This document shows, piece after piece, positions 14,764-22,729 of a stretch of DNA of 32,935 bases (positions within the stretch are counted from its first letter, which is position 1; every line of letters begins with the position of its first letter). The stretch covers positions 1 to 32,935 of the forward strand of contig JALSLX010000148.1 of the NCBI GenBank assembly GCA_026988095.1, given 5' to 3'. Both the position numbers and the translations under genes were made by a program. Below the pieces are notes generated by a model, which did not search any database, was not told the DNA's origin, and worked only from the letters and a program-made list of their open reading frames with translations. The DNA comes from Thiotrichaceae bacterium. Lineage in GTDB: Bacteria; Pseudomonadota; Gammaproteobacteria; Thiotrichales; Thiotrichaceae.

Positions 14764-15344
14764 CAAATAAAATACAAATCATCGAAAAAGAGGGGGGGTG
14801 GCCTATAAAAAACCTCTCAAAACTCAATAAATATAGTAAAAAAGAGGCTTTTGAAGCCTTTATGCAATGCAACACCAGTGAAAAATGGTGTGGAAGCATG
14901 GTTGATCGTCGTCCTTTCGCTGATTATCAATCTGTTCTCGATAATGCAGACAAATATTGGGCTGAATCTAAAGAAAAAGATTTGTTACAAGCTTTTGAAG
15001 GACACCCCGAAATTGGTGATGTATCAACGCTACGTGAAAAGTACCGCAATACTGCAAAATCAGCAGGGCATGAACAATCTGGCGTAAACACAGCATCCGA
15101 AAATACACTACAATCATTAGCGCAAGGCAATAGAGAATATAAAGACAAGTTTGGTTTTATCTTTATTGTTTGTGCCAGTGGAAAAAGTGCGGATGAGATG
15201 TTGGCTTTATTGTTAGCACGTTTGCCTAATTCACGTGAGCAGGAGTTGATAAATGCAAGCGAGGAACAACGTAAGATTACGCATTTACGATTGGATAAAC
15301 TCTTGGATTTCTCCCCCCTCCCTAACCCTCCCCCCGCTGGGTAG
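14760..15344 (+). CDS. uraD: OHCU decarboxylase with repeat-derived N- and C-termini
   Basis: This 194-residue enzyme decarboxylates 2-oxo-4-hydroxy-4-carboxy-5-ureidoimidazoline to S-allantoin. The core is intact: CNTSEKWCGSMVDRRPF, catalytic His82 in FEGHPEIGDV, HEQSG at about 104-108, and KFGFIFIVCASGKSADEML. Both ends are odd. The first 17 or so residues (KIQIIEKEGGWPIKN) are encoded by a copy of the dispersed G7 repeat. The last dozen (DFSPLPNPPPAG) plus the stop come from the left inverted repeat of the DUF559 cassette. The conserved core lies between these additions, so activity is probably retained. The ATG overlaps the deaminase stop. A length change in the G7 run near codon 12 would abolish expression. 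Confidence 0.93.
   Translation: MTNKIQIIEKEGGWPIKNLSKLNKYSKKEAFEAFMQCNTSEKWCGSMVDRRPFADYQSVLDNADKYWAESKEKDLLQAFEGHPEIGDVSTLREKYRNTAKSAGHEQSGVNTASENTLQSLAQGNREYKDKFGFIFIVCASGKSADEMLALLLARLPNSREQELINASEEQRKITHLRLDKLLDFSPLPNPPPAG
14773..14814 (+). repeat. G-rich dispersed repeat, copy 2 (inside the uraD 5' end)
   Basis: TACAAATCATCGAAAAAGAG, then the rest of a G7 run, TGGCCTATAAAAAACC. It is read in frame as part of the UraD N-terminus. Confidence 0.88.
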
Positions 15345-15355
15345 AGGGGACTGGT
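15305..15355 (+). repeat. Left inverted repeat of the DUF559 cassette
   Basis: It runs from GGATTTCTCCCCCCTCCC to GGGTAGAGGGGACTGGT, with polypyrimidine and polypurine halves that can also fold on themselves in a REP-like way. It contains the uraD stop codon. Confidence 0.85.
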
Positions 15356-15362
15356 CGTTTCT

Positions 15363-15743
15363 ATGAAAGATAAGGCTAGAGCTTTACGCAAGAACCAGAC
15401 AGATGCTGAGTTAGCGATTTGGCAGTTGCTTCGCGCAAAGAGAGTGAAAGGTTTAAAGTTTCGCAGGCAACATCCAATTCCACCGTATATCGTGGATTTT
15501 ATTTGCGCTGAGAGAAAACTAATTATTGAAGCAGACGGCGGACAACATACTGACGCTGTTAAATACGACCAAAAAAGAACAGCGTTTTTAGAGTCAAAAG
15601 GCTATACCGTCATACGATTCTGGAATAACGAAATCCTAACAAATATCGAAGATGTGTACGAAAACATCATCAAACATATAGAAAAACCAGTCCCCTCTAC
15701 CCAGCGGGGGAGGGCTAGGGAGGGGGGAGAAATCCCAATCTAG
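15363..15743 (+). CDS. DUF559 domain endonuclease-like protein
   Basis: The 126-residue product is a DUF559 protein of the PD-(D/E)XK / Vsr-like nuclease superfamily. An N-terminal LRKNQTDAELAIWQLLRAKR is followed by FRRQHPIPPYIVDFICAERK and then LIIEADGGQHTD, where the Asp of YIVDF and Glu of IEADG are probable active-site residues. YDQKRTAFLESKGYTVIRFW and a terminal helix close the domain. The last 18 or so residues (VPSTQRGRAREGGEIPI) are translated from the right inverted repeat. The gene begins 8 bp inside the left repeat and is the only cargo of the cassette. It may mobilise the cassette, in homing-like fashion, or may just ride with it. Confidence 0.88.
   Translation: MKDKARALRKNQTDAELAIWQLLRAKRVKGLKFRRQHPIPPYIVDFICAERKLIIEADGGQHTDAVKYDQKRTAFLESKGYTVIRFWNNEILTNIEDVYENIIKHIEKPVPSTQRGRAREGGEIPI
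15686..15735 (-). repeat. Right inverted repeat of the DUF559 cassette
   Basis: The reverse complement of the left repeat, from ACCAGTCCCCTCTACCC to GGAGAAATCC, with one substitution and one fewer C in the long run. It encodes the tail of the DUF559 protein. Confidence 0.85.
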
Positions 15744-15771
15744 CGAAAAAGCAAAGAAGGAGAACCAAAAA

Positions 15772-16113
15772 ATGAGCCAAATAACAACCCACGTCCTAGA
15801 CACAGCAATAGGAAAACCCGCAGAAGGTATCGACCTAACACTGTCACATCTTGTTAATGGTAAATGGGATCTACTCGGCGGTGGAACAACGGACAGAGAC
15901 GGTCGTGTAAGCGATTTATTACCCAATGAAGTTATTTTAAAAGAAGGGCGTTACAAAGTATTGTTCGTAACAGAAAGTTATTTTGATAAACAAAAAGTTG
16001 AAGCTTTTTACCCTTATGCAGAAGTTGTTTTTGACATCTCAGGCGATGGCGAGCATTACCATATCCCTCTTTTACTTTCGCCTTTTGGTTACTCTACCTA
16101 CAGAGGCTCCTAA
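15772..16113 (+). CDS. uraH: 5-hydroxyisourate hydrolase
   Basis: This 113-residue transthyretin-like protein has the HIU hydrolase signatures: THVLDTAIGKPA with catalytic His7, TTDRDGR with Arg45, HYHIPLLLSPFGYSTYR and the diagnostic C-terminal YRGS. It opens 5-hydroxyisourate to OHCU, the substrate of UraD. There is no signal peptide, so it acts in the cytoplasm. A strong AAGAAGGAGAA ribosome site precedes the ATG and lies just outside the DUF559 cassette, so translation of uraH should survive the insertion. Only 3 bp separate it from puuD. Confidence 0.96.
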   Translation: MSQITTHVLDTAIGKPAEGIDLTLSHLVNGKWDLLGGGTTDRDGRVSDLLPNEVILKEGRYKVLFVTESYFDKQKVEAFYPYAEVVFDISGDGEHYHIPLLLSPFGYSTYRGS

Positions 16114-16116
16114 ATA

Positions 16117-17292
16117 ATGGAAGCACATATCGTAGAATGGCTAAACCTCCTCGTTCGCTGGATTCATTTTATTATCGGCGTTGCATGGATTGGCGCATCA
16201 TTTTATTTCAACTGGCTAGAAAACCACCTAAACCGTAAACCACCTCAAGATGAAGGCATCGCAGGAAATTTATGGGCAGTTCATGGTGGCGGTTTTTATC
16301 ATTTAAAAAAATTCACCAACGGCCCTGACAAACTCCCCGAAGTTTTACACTGGTTTAAATGGGAAGCGTATATGACATGGGTGAGCGGCATGACCTTGCT
16401 TGCCATTGTGTATTATTACAACGCCAAAGCGATGATGATTGATCCATCGGTTTATGATTTATCACCAACAGCCGCGATACTCATCGGTATTGGTAGTGGT
16501 GTTGTAAGCTGGTTTGTCTATGATCTTTTATGCAAATCACCGCTAAGAAAAAAACCGCTAATTCTTGGCATCTTTATCTTCATTTACATTTCAATACTTG
16601 CTTATGTGCTTACTCAATTTTTAAGCCCAAGAGCAGCTTATATTCATGTTGGTGCGGCAATCGGTACGATGATGGCGGCCAATGTTTTCTTTGTGATTAT
16701 CCCCGCTCAAAAAGAAATGGTAAAAGCGCTCACAGAAAACCGCATTCCAGATGCAAGCTACGGTGAAAATGGCTTGCTCCGTTCGCGTCACAATAACTAT
16801 CTAACTTTACCCGTGCTTTTCATTATGATTAGTAATCACTTCCCCAGCACCTATGGCAATCAATATAACTGGTTGGTGTTAATTGCTGTTGCGCTGGTGG
16901 GTGTATTGGCTCGTCATTATTTTAATATTAGACACATTAGCAAAGCTGTATGGATGCTACCCACAGCATTGTTTGGATTCATCATGATTGTGTTGGCAAC
17001 CATGCCCGCTAAACAAGGTGAGCTTGCAACAAGTGATAAGATCACGACAGCAGAAATCATGCCTATAATAGAGCAACGCTGCATGAGCTGTCACAGCACA
17101 AAACCCACACAAGCGGGGTTTGCAAGAGCACCTGCTGGACTTGCTTATGATATAGCAGGCTCATTAGAAAACAATGCAGATAAAGTAAATACTCAAGTCA
17201 TGCAAAAGATAATGCCGTTAGGAAATTTAACCCAAATGACTGCTGAAGAACGTGAAAAAGTGAATCGCTGGTACAGGACATTAAAACCATGA
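16117..17292 (+). CDS. puuD: PuuD-type membrane urate hydroxylase with C-terminal cytochrome c
   Basis: This 391-residue protein has several transmembrane helices (starting with LLVRWIHFIIGVAWIGASFYF) containing conserved His and Trp residues. Typical PuuD segments follow: NLWAVHGGGFYHLKKF, LHWFKWEAYMTWVSG and SRHNNYLTLPVLFIMISNHF. The C-terminus is a haem domain with CMSCH at about 322-326. PuuD oxidises urate to 5-hydroxyisourate at the membrane and sends electrons to the respiratory chain through its own cytochrome, so it makes no peroxide, unlike soluble uricase. It overlaps puuE by 4 nt (ATGA), indicating coupling. Confidence 0.95.
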   Translation: MEAHIVEWLNLLVRWIHFIIGVAWIGASFYFNWLENHLNRKPPQDEGIAGNLWAVHGGGFYHLKKFTNGPDKLPEVLHWFKWEAYMTWVSGMTLLAIVYYYNAKAMMIDPSVYDLSPTAAILIGIGSGVVSWFVYDLLCKSPLRKKPLILGIFIFIYISILAYVLTQFLSPRAAYIHVGAAIGTMMAANVFFVIIPAQKEMVKALTENRIPDASYGENGLLRSRHNNYLTLPVLFIMISNHFPSTYGNQYNWLVLIAVALVGVLARHYFNIRHISKAVWMLPTALFGFIMIVLATMPAKQGELATSDKITTAEIMPIIEQRCMSCHSTKPTQAGFARAPAGLAYDIAGSLENNADKVNTQVMQKIMPLGNLTQMTAEEREKVNRWYRTLKP

Positions 17293-18188
17293 AATACCCA
17301 CGCGATATGATCGGCTACGGTGCTAATCCACCGCATCCACAATGGCCAAATAAAGCCCGCATTGCGGTGCAGTTTGTGATTAATTATGAAGAAGGTGCAG
17401 AAAACTGTGTGCTACACGGTGACGATGCCTCTGAGCGATTTTTATCTGAAATAGTCGGTGCTGAAGCGATTCAAGGTCAGCGCCATGCCAATATGGAATC
17501 ACTTTACGAATACGGCTCGCGCGCTGGTTTTTGGCGTTTGCATAGAATGTTTACCGAGCGACATTTACCCGTCACCGTTTTTGGAGTGGCGATGGCATTG
17601 GAGCGCAATCCCGATGTTGTCGAGGCAATGCTAAAAGCAGATTGGGAAATCGCCAGCCATGGTTATCGCTGGATTGATTATCAGCATATGCACATTGATC
17701 AAGAGCGCGAATATCTACAAAAAGCGATTGATATTCACGAGGCAGTGACAGGCTCAAAACCACTTGGGTTTTATTTAGGACGCTCAAGCCCCAACACGCA
17801 CAAATTAGCCGCCGAGCAAGATTGCTTTAGCTATCAAGCAGACAGTTATGCTGATGATTTACCGTATTGGGCAACAATCGAGGATAAACAACAGCTGTTT
17901 GTGCCCTATACGCTAGATTCAAATGATATGCGTTTTGCCACACCACAAGGCTTTAACAGTGGAGATCAGTTTTTTAGCTACTTAAAAGACAGCTTTGATT
18001 TCCTTTATGATGAAGGCGCAACACAGCCTAAAATGTTATCGATTGGATTGCATTGTCGCTTAGTCGGTCGCCCTGGTCGTGCCATGGCTTTAGCACGTTT
18101 TTTAGACTACATTCAAACTAAAGAACACGTTTGGGTAACACGACGTATTGATATTGCTCATCACTGGAAAGAAAAATTCCCCCGTTAA
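17289..18188 (+). CDS. puuE: Allantoinase PuuE (polysaccharide-deacetylase fold)
   Basis: This 299-residue product begins YPRDMIGYGANPPHPQWPNKAR, the PuuE signature. It continues with VQFVINYEEGAENC, YEYGSRAGFWRLHRMF and EIASHGYRWIDYQ, the NodB-like catalytic region. GLHCRLVGRPGRA near the C-terminus is also typical. It is the metal-independent allantoinase type that hydrolyses allantoin to allantoate, unrelated to the AllB amidohydrolase. It is coupled to puuD by a 4-nt overlap. After its stop come a fragment of C-rich sequence and an inverted copy of the dispersed repeat. Confidence 0.95.
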   Translation: MKYPRDMIGYGANPPHPQWPNKARIAVQFVINYEEGAENCVLHGDDASERFLSEIVGAEAIQGQRHANMESLYEYGSRAGFWRLHRMFTERHLPVTVFGVAMALERNPDVVEAMLKADWEIASHGYRWIDYQHMHIDQEREYLQKAIDIHEAVTGSKPLGFYLGRSSPNTHKLAAEQDCFSYQADSYADDLPYWATIEDKQQLFVPYTLDSNDMRFATPQGFNSGDQFFSYLKDSFDFLYDEGATQPKMLSIGLHCRLVGRPGRAMALARFLDYIQTKEHVWVTRRIDIAHHWKEKFPR

Positions 18189-18246
18189 CTACGTCCCCTC
18201 TCCCTTCCCTCAAAGTTATCCGATAGATGAGAAAATTTAATGTTAT

Positions 18247-18283
18247 TTATTTGGCCACCCCCCCTCTTTTTCGCTGTTTTGTA
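18247..18283 (-). repeat. G-rich dispersed repeat, copy 3 (inverted orientation)
   Basis: On the minus strand this reads TACAAAACAGCGAAAAAGAG plus a G7 run and TGGCC. It lies in the puuE to allantoicase gap and points opposite to copies 2 and 4. Confidence 0.85.
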
Positions 18284-18320
18284 TTAGAAATGGCACGTAA
18301 GGCAATTGGACATACATAAA

Positions 18321-19301
18321 ATGATCGAAAAATTTAAAAAGAAATACATCAACCTAGCTTCCGACCGATTAGGCGCTAAAGCCATCTACGCAACTGATGA
18401 CTTTTTTGCCGACAAACAACGTATGCTACACGATACCGATCCCGTTTTCATCGACGGCAAGTTTGATGATCACGGCAAATGGATGGACGGCTGGGAGTCA
18501 CGCCGCAAGCGCACCGAAGGGCATGATTATTGCGATGTGAAATTAGCGCGCTCTGGCTTTATTCATGGTGTTGTTGTTGATACATCACATTTCACAGGAA
18601 ACTATCCCCCTGAAATATCATTAGAAGGTTGTAACAGCGATAACACGCCTGATGAAAATACACAGTGGACAACGCTCATCGAAAAGTCTGCCATTAACGG
18701 TAATGATCAGAAAACTTTCGAAATCTCTGATGACAAGCTCTATACGCACGTGCGTTTGCACATTTATCCCGACGGCGGTATCGCTCGCTTAAAGATTTAC
18801 GGCGAGCCACAATGCAATTGGGATAAGCTTGAAGCAGGCGAAATTAGAGATTTAGGTGAAGCCTTAAACGGCGGAAGAGCCATTGCCTGTAGCGATGAGC
18901 ATTTTGGACAAATGAGTAATTTATTACTGCCTGACAAAGGCATTAATATGGGAGATGGCTGGGAGACTGCGCGTCGCCGTGGACCAGGACATGATTGGGT
19001 GCTCATTGCTTTAGGTCATGCAGGCATACTGACAAAAATCACTGTGGACACCGCATTTTTTAAAGGTAATTATCCTGATCGATGCACTATTCAAGCTGCA
19101 AACCTAAATGAAATACCAGATGATATAGCCTCGGCAAGTGAACGCTGGCAAGAGCTATTGCCCGAGCAAAAACTAGAGATGGATGCAGAGCATCACTTCA
19201 CCGATCAAATCGTTGATTTAGGTACAGTGAGTCATATTCGTTTAAATATATTCCCTGATGGTGGCGTAAGCCGTTTAAGGCTTCACGGAATTATTCGCTA
19301 A
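18321..19301 (+). CDS. alc: Allantoicase
   Basis: The product (326 residues from the ATG at 18321, or 331 from a TTG at 18306) has the two tandem allantoicase jelly-roll repeats. The first has FDDHGKWMDGWESRRKR, GHDYCDVKLA and VDTSHFTGNYPP. The second has GDGWETARRRGPGHDWVLI and VDTAFFKGNYPD. It hydrolyses allantoate to ureidoglycolate and urea. I prefer the ATG because homology begins near LASDRLGAKAIYATDDFFA, but an AAGG three bases before the TTG leaves doubt. The gap upstream (about 130 bp) contains a repeat copy, so this gene could have its own promoter. Confidence 0.95.
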   Translation: MIEKFKKKYINLASDRLGAKAIYATDDFFADKQRMLHDTDPVFIDGKFDDHGKWMDGWESRRKRTEGHDYCDVKLARSGFIHGVVVDTSHFTGNYPPEISLEGCNSDNTPDENTQWTTLIEKSAINGNDQKTFEISDDKLYTHVRLHIYPDGGIARLKIYGEPQCNWDKLEAGEIRDLGEALNGGRAIACSDEHFGQMSNLLLPDKGINMGDGWETARRRGPGHDWVLIALGHAGILTKITVDTAFFKGNYPDRCTIQAANLNEIPDDIASASERWQELLPEQKLEMDAEHHFTDQIVDLGTVSHIRLNIFPDGGVSRLRLHGIIR

Positions 19302-19350
19302 TAACTTTTTTCTAAAATAGAGAGAACAAAGAGAATAGAGGCAACCAACA

Positions 19351-19845
19351 ATGATACTTACACCAAAACCATTAACCGCCGATGCATTCGCACCCTACGG
19401 AGAAGTCGTCAGCACCGATTCTGCAAAAAAAGAATTCTCAATGAACTACGGTTTAGCCACGCGCTATTTTGATCTTGCTAAAATAGATGTAGAAGAAAAA
19501 GGCGGTAAAACCTGCATTAGCCTCGTCCACTCTAATGCGATTAAATTCCCTTTCAGTGTTGAGAAAATGGAATACCATCCATTCGGCAGTCAACTCTTTT
19601 ATCCACTGGGTGAACTCCCTTTCTTAGTACTAGTTTCAACACCGTCCGAAACACTCAACACCGATAAGCTCGAACTCTTCATCACTGATGGCAAACAAGG
19701 CGTAAATTATCATAAAGGTGTTTGGCATCATTATTTAATGCCATTAAATGATAACAGCGGATTCATGGTAGTAGATCGAAATGGTAATGATGAAAACTGT
19801 ATTGAGACACAAATAAAAAAACAAATTCACATACAGTTATCATGA
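19351..19845 (+). CDS. allA: Ureidoglycolate lyase
   Basis: This 164-residue cupin-fold enzyme begins LTPKPLTADAFAPYGEVV, typical of ureidoglycolate lyase/hydrolase. It carries YHPFGSQLFYPL and VNYHKGVWHHYLMPL, where the conserved histidines lie. It releases glyoxylate and urea from ureidoglycolate and ends the pathway encoded upstream. The last base pairs overlap a short ATG-initiated frame (19842) that I do not regard as a gene. No clear terminator follows; the orphan lipoprotein converges on it. Confidence 0.94.
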   Translation: MILTPKPLTADAFAPYGEVVSTDSAKKEFSMNYGLATRYFDLAKIDVEEKGGKTCISLVHSNAIKFPFSVEKMEYHPFGSQLFYPLGELPFLVLVSTPSETLNTDKLELFITDGKQGVNYHKGVWHHYLMPLNDNSGFMVVDRNGNDENCIETQIKKQIHIQLS

Positions 19846-19917
19846 ATACTATGAAAAAAGAACACCTATATTCTTATTTAGAATACAACGCCTTGCTGAA
19901 AAACGTGTTATGCTTTT

Positions 19918-20445
19918 TTAAATTCTCGTAGCACTAATACTAAGATTGATTGTGGTAGGTCTTCTATCTTCAGTAGATGCGTCCTTACCATTCGTTTTAT
20001 CTCCTATCCATAACCTATTAGAACTAACACAGGCAATATCATATTCTGGATTTGACGTACCAATATCTGATAAAAATTGATTAAACTGCTGTGTATTTAA
20101 AGTTATATTATCTACTATAATTTTTGTGTAAGTGATATTAGTTTTTTCAGCGGCACATGTACTTGTTATTTGTTTTCCAACGTAATCTATATCTGCTGTT
20201 ATTACAACTTTATTTGAGGGAGACCCTGAGCAATCACTTGTATTGTAAACAGATGCATCACGTGAGTATGAACTTCCATTTATAGTAAAAATATTGAATT
20301 CTGCTAAATTTACACTTGCATCATAAACACAACCTGTAGTCCACTTACCATCTAGGGTATGCAAAGCAGTTGAAGAACTACTTCCTCCACATCCAGCAAT
20401 TAGAGCACTTGAAATAGTAATTAAAGAAATTAAGAGTTTGTTCAT
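19918..20445 (-). CDS. Hypothetical lipoprotein
   Basis: The 175-residue product has a signal peptide and lipobox (LLISLITISSALIAGC, Cys at residue 19) followed by GGSSSS, a flexible lipoprotein linker. The mature domain is beta-rich with five further cysteines (GCVYD, TSDCSG, TSTCAAE, DIACVSS), suggesting disulfides in the periplasm. The pattern LDGKWTTGCVYD near the start resembles small lipocalin-like or domain-of-unknown-function secreted proteins, but I do not recognise the family. It is convergent with the urate cluster and divergent from moxR. Confidence 0.75.
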   Translation of the reverse strand: MNKLLISLITISSALIAGCGGSSSSTALHTLDGKWTTGCVYDASVNLAEFNIFTINGSSYSRDASVYNTSDCSGSPSNKVVITADIDYVGKQITSTCAAEKTNITYTKIIVDNITLNTQQFNQFLSDIGTSNPEYDIACVSSNRLWIGDKTNGKDASTEDRRPTTINLSISATRI

Positions 20446-20660
20446 GTTTTTCCTTTTGATTAATTTTACTGATAATGATTATAGTATAGCATTTTTTGTT
20501 TTTTAATGGCGTAACAGTGTCACCTAGCTGACTAAAAAATAAGAAAAAGTTAAATTACGCTTGATAACTAACAAATAAAGCTTATATTTTTACCCTTAGT
20601 AACTTGCACTAAAGAGCATCTTTATAATAACTATATCCAACTATAACTTTGGGAAAGAGC

Positions 20661-21656
20661 ATGAGTACAGAACAAATAAATAATATTGAAAGTAGCCATA
20701 ATAGATTTTCTCAGGCACGTAAACACCTACAAACTAGAATCATTGGGCAGAATTTACTGGTAGACCGTCTACTCATTGCTTTATTAGCAGATGGTCATCT
20801 TTTGGTAGAAGGTGCACCTGGGCTTGCCAAAACCACCGCAATTAAAGAACTTTCTAGCGTGCTTGAAGGTGACTTTCATCGTTTGCAATTTACACCCGAC
20901 TTACTCCCCGGTGATTTAACAGGTAGTGATGTTTATCGCCCTGAAACGGGTGAGTTCGTATTCCAAAAAGGCCCGTTGTTTCACAACCTTATTTTAGCGG
21001 ATGAAATAAACCGTGCGCCTGCAAAAGTACAATCTGCTCTTTTAGAAGCGATGGGCGAGCATCAAATAACCGTTGGCAGTACAACCTACCCATTGCCACG
21101 ACCCTTTTTAGTAATGGCAACCCAAAATCCCATTGAGCAAGAAGGCACATATCCATTACCAGAAGCGCAGCTTGATCGTTTCTTAATGCATATTTGCATT
21201 GGCTACCCAACGGCAAAAGCAGAAAACCTGATTTTAGAATTGGCTCGTCAACAAGCGAAGCAATCATTCACTAAAGAAAGTGAGGCTGTTCCTCAACTCA
21301 CTAAGAATGATGTAGAGAACGCCCAACAAGAAGTGCTCAATATTCACATGGCAGAGCCTGTGCAAGAATATTTAGTGCAGCTCATACTCGCCAGCCGTAA
21401 TCCATCGGCTTATAGTGAAGACCTTGCGCGATGGATCAGCTATGGTGGAAGCCCTCGTGCTACCATCTCATTAGACCGTTGTGCCAAGGCACACGCATGG
21501 CTAAACGAGCGTGATTATGTATCACCCGAAGATGTGCAGGCGATTGCTTATGATGTTTTACGCCATCGTATTTTGATTTCTTATGAGGCCGAAGCCGAAG
21601 GCATTACGCCAGATAAAGTTATCGAAGAATTGATCAAATTGGTGCCGGTTTCTTAA
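20661..21656 (+). CDS. MoxR family AAA+ ATPase
   Basis: The product (331 residues from the ATG at 20661; the TTG at 20649 is less likely) is a MoxR AAA+ ATPase. Walker A is GAPGLAKTT, Walker B is LILADEINRAP, then ATQNPIEQEGTYPLPEAQLDRF (sensor 1 and the MoxR signature) and a C-terminal lid with YGGSPRATISLDRCAKA (sensor 2). MoxR proteins act as chaperones for von Willebrand A proteins encoded beside them, as here (BatA and BatB). It opens the Bat operon, which runs on for more than 7 kb with tiny gaps. The upstream 200 bp is AT-rich and probably holds the promoter. Confidence 0.95.
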   Translation: MSTEQINNIESSHNRFSQARKHLQTRIIGQNLLVDRLLIALLADGHLLVEGAPGLAKTTAIKELSSVLEGDFHRLQFTPDLLPGDLTGSDVYRPETGEFVFQKGPLFHNLILADEINRAPAKVQSALLEAMGEHQITVGSTTYPLPRPFLVMATQNPIEQEGTYPLPEAQLDRFLMHICIGYPTAKAENLILELARQQAKQSFTKESEAVPQLTKNDVENAQQEVLNIHMAEPVQEYLVQLILASRNPSAYSEDLARWISYGGSPRATISLDRCAKAHAWLNERDYVSPEDVQAIAYDVLRHRILISYEAEAEGITPDKVIEELIKLVPVS

Positions 21657-21671
21657 GGCGGTATTGGTATT

Positions 21672-22724
21672 GTGAATTTTTTTACACGCTGGTTTAAGCC
21701 TTCAACAACAGAGTCGATAGAAGACTCTCAGGGTGCGCCTGAAAATCAGCCACCAAACTCTTCTTTACTCAATTCTGCTACTCACGTAACAGCGCATGAT
21801 CTTATCAGTCTACAGCAACAAGCACGCAAGCTAAATTTATACCAAGGCTCCTATGCCAGTGCTTCAACCACAGGCTCACATCGATCACGTTTTCGTGGCC
21901 GCGGAATGGATTACCAAGAATCACGGCTTTATCAAGCGGGTGATGACATTCGTAATATGGATTGGCGCGTCACGGCGCGAGCAGGTAAACCACACACCAA
22001 ACTCTATCAAGAAGAGCGTGAGCTTCCCGTTGTGTTACTGGTTGATTTTAACCTTGGAATGTTTTTTGGCTCAACCAATTCACTTAAATCAGTCGTTGCC
22101 GCTAAAACAGCCGCTTTAATTGCTTGGGCGGTTGCCTCTCGTGGTGATCGTATCGGCGCATTATTGATTACCGAAGGCGACGAAGCAGAGACCCACAAAG
22201 AGCTACCACCAAAAATGGGGAAGCGTGGTGCTTTGCAGCTTATTCGTGAATTAGTGACCCACTCCAACCCACAAAAAGCAATGCAAACCACGGGTAGCCA
22301 CACCAGTTTAAATGACCAACTCAAACGATTGAGACACCTAGCTCACCCTGGCACTTTAGTTTTTTTGATCAGTGATTTTTACAATATTGATGATGAGACT
22401 ACCCAACATTTACAACGTCTCTCACGCCATAATGATATTCAAGCTATTCAAATTATTGACCCGTTGGAAGTTACGCCACCACCACCTGCTCGTTATAATG
22501 TAACAGATGGTGAGCGTTCGGGAATACTCAATACACGGTCGAAGAAAGGACGCCAACATTATCAAAAGTTCTTTAATCAGCACCATAGAATGGTTGAAGA
22601 CTTAATGAGTAGCCACAATATTCCCTTATTACAAATATCTACCGCAGATGATGTTTTGCTTACGCTACAAAAAAACTTTGGTAACAGTAATAAACGAAGC
22701 TCCGTAGCATCACGAGCAGCTTAA
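21672..22724 (+). CDS. DUF58 domain protein of the Bat operon
   Basis: The 350-residue product contains the DUF58 core HRSRFRGRGMDYQESRLYQ followed by AGDDIRNMDWRVTARAGKP, then a degenerate von Willebrand A-like domain (VVLLVDFNLGMFFG, LVFLISDFYNID). DUF58 proteins almost always sit next to moxR and VWA genes. The start is GTG at 21672, 15 bp after moxR. No signal peptide or membrane helix is evident. The exact role within the MoxR-VWA system is unknown. Confidence 0.93.
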   Translation: MNFFTRWFKPSTTESIEDSQGAPENQPPNSSLLNSATHVTAHDLISLQQQARKLNLYQGSYASASTTGSHRSRFRGRGMDYQESRLYQAGDDIRNMDWRVTARAGKPHTKLYQEERELPVVLLVDFNLGMFFGSTNSLKSVVAAKTAALIAWAVASRGDRIGALLITEGDEAETHKELPPKMGKRGALQLIRELVTHSNPQKAMQTTGSHTSLNDQLKRLRHLAHPGTLVFLISDFYNIDDETTQHLQRLSRHNDIQAIQIIDPLEVTPPPPARYNVTDGERSGILNTRSKKGRQHYQKFFNQHHRMVEDLMSSHNIPLLQISTADDVLLTLQKNFGNSNKRSSVASRAA

Positions 22725-22729
22725 ATATT

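Larger units (their letters stand above)
15305..15735 (+). mobile_element. IR-bounded DUF559 cassette inserted between uraD and uraH
   Basis: A 431-bp unit has ends that are 50-51 bp inverted repeats (15305-15355 and 15686-15735) differing by one substitution and one C-run length change. It carries only the DUF559 ORF. It splits a functionally tight pair (uraD, uraH). The uraD stop codon lies inside the left repeat and the DUF559 C-terminus is encoded by the right repeat. No transposase and no clear target duplication are visible. DUF559 genes within C/G-rich repeats are seen in other genomes from memory, but the transposition mechanism is inferred. Confidence 0.75.

Noticed and set aside
19842-19932. 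Short ATG frame (MNTMKKEHLYSY...) overlapping the allA stop
   Set aside because: It has about 29 codons and no ribosome site, and its end overlaps the convergent lipoprotein; coding is not supported.
20460-20490. Fur-box-like GATAATGATTAT upstream of the orphan lipoprotein
   Set aside because: Only the first half matches the 19-bp consensus; by eye it scores about 12 of 19, which is common in AT-rich DNA.
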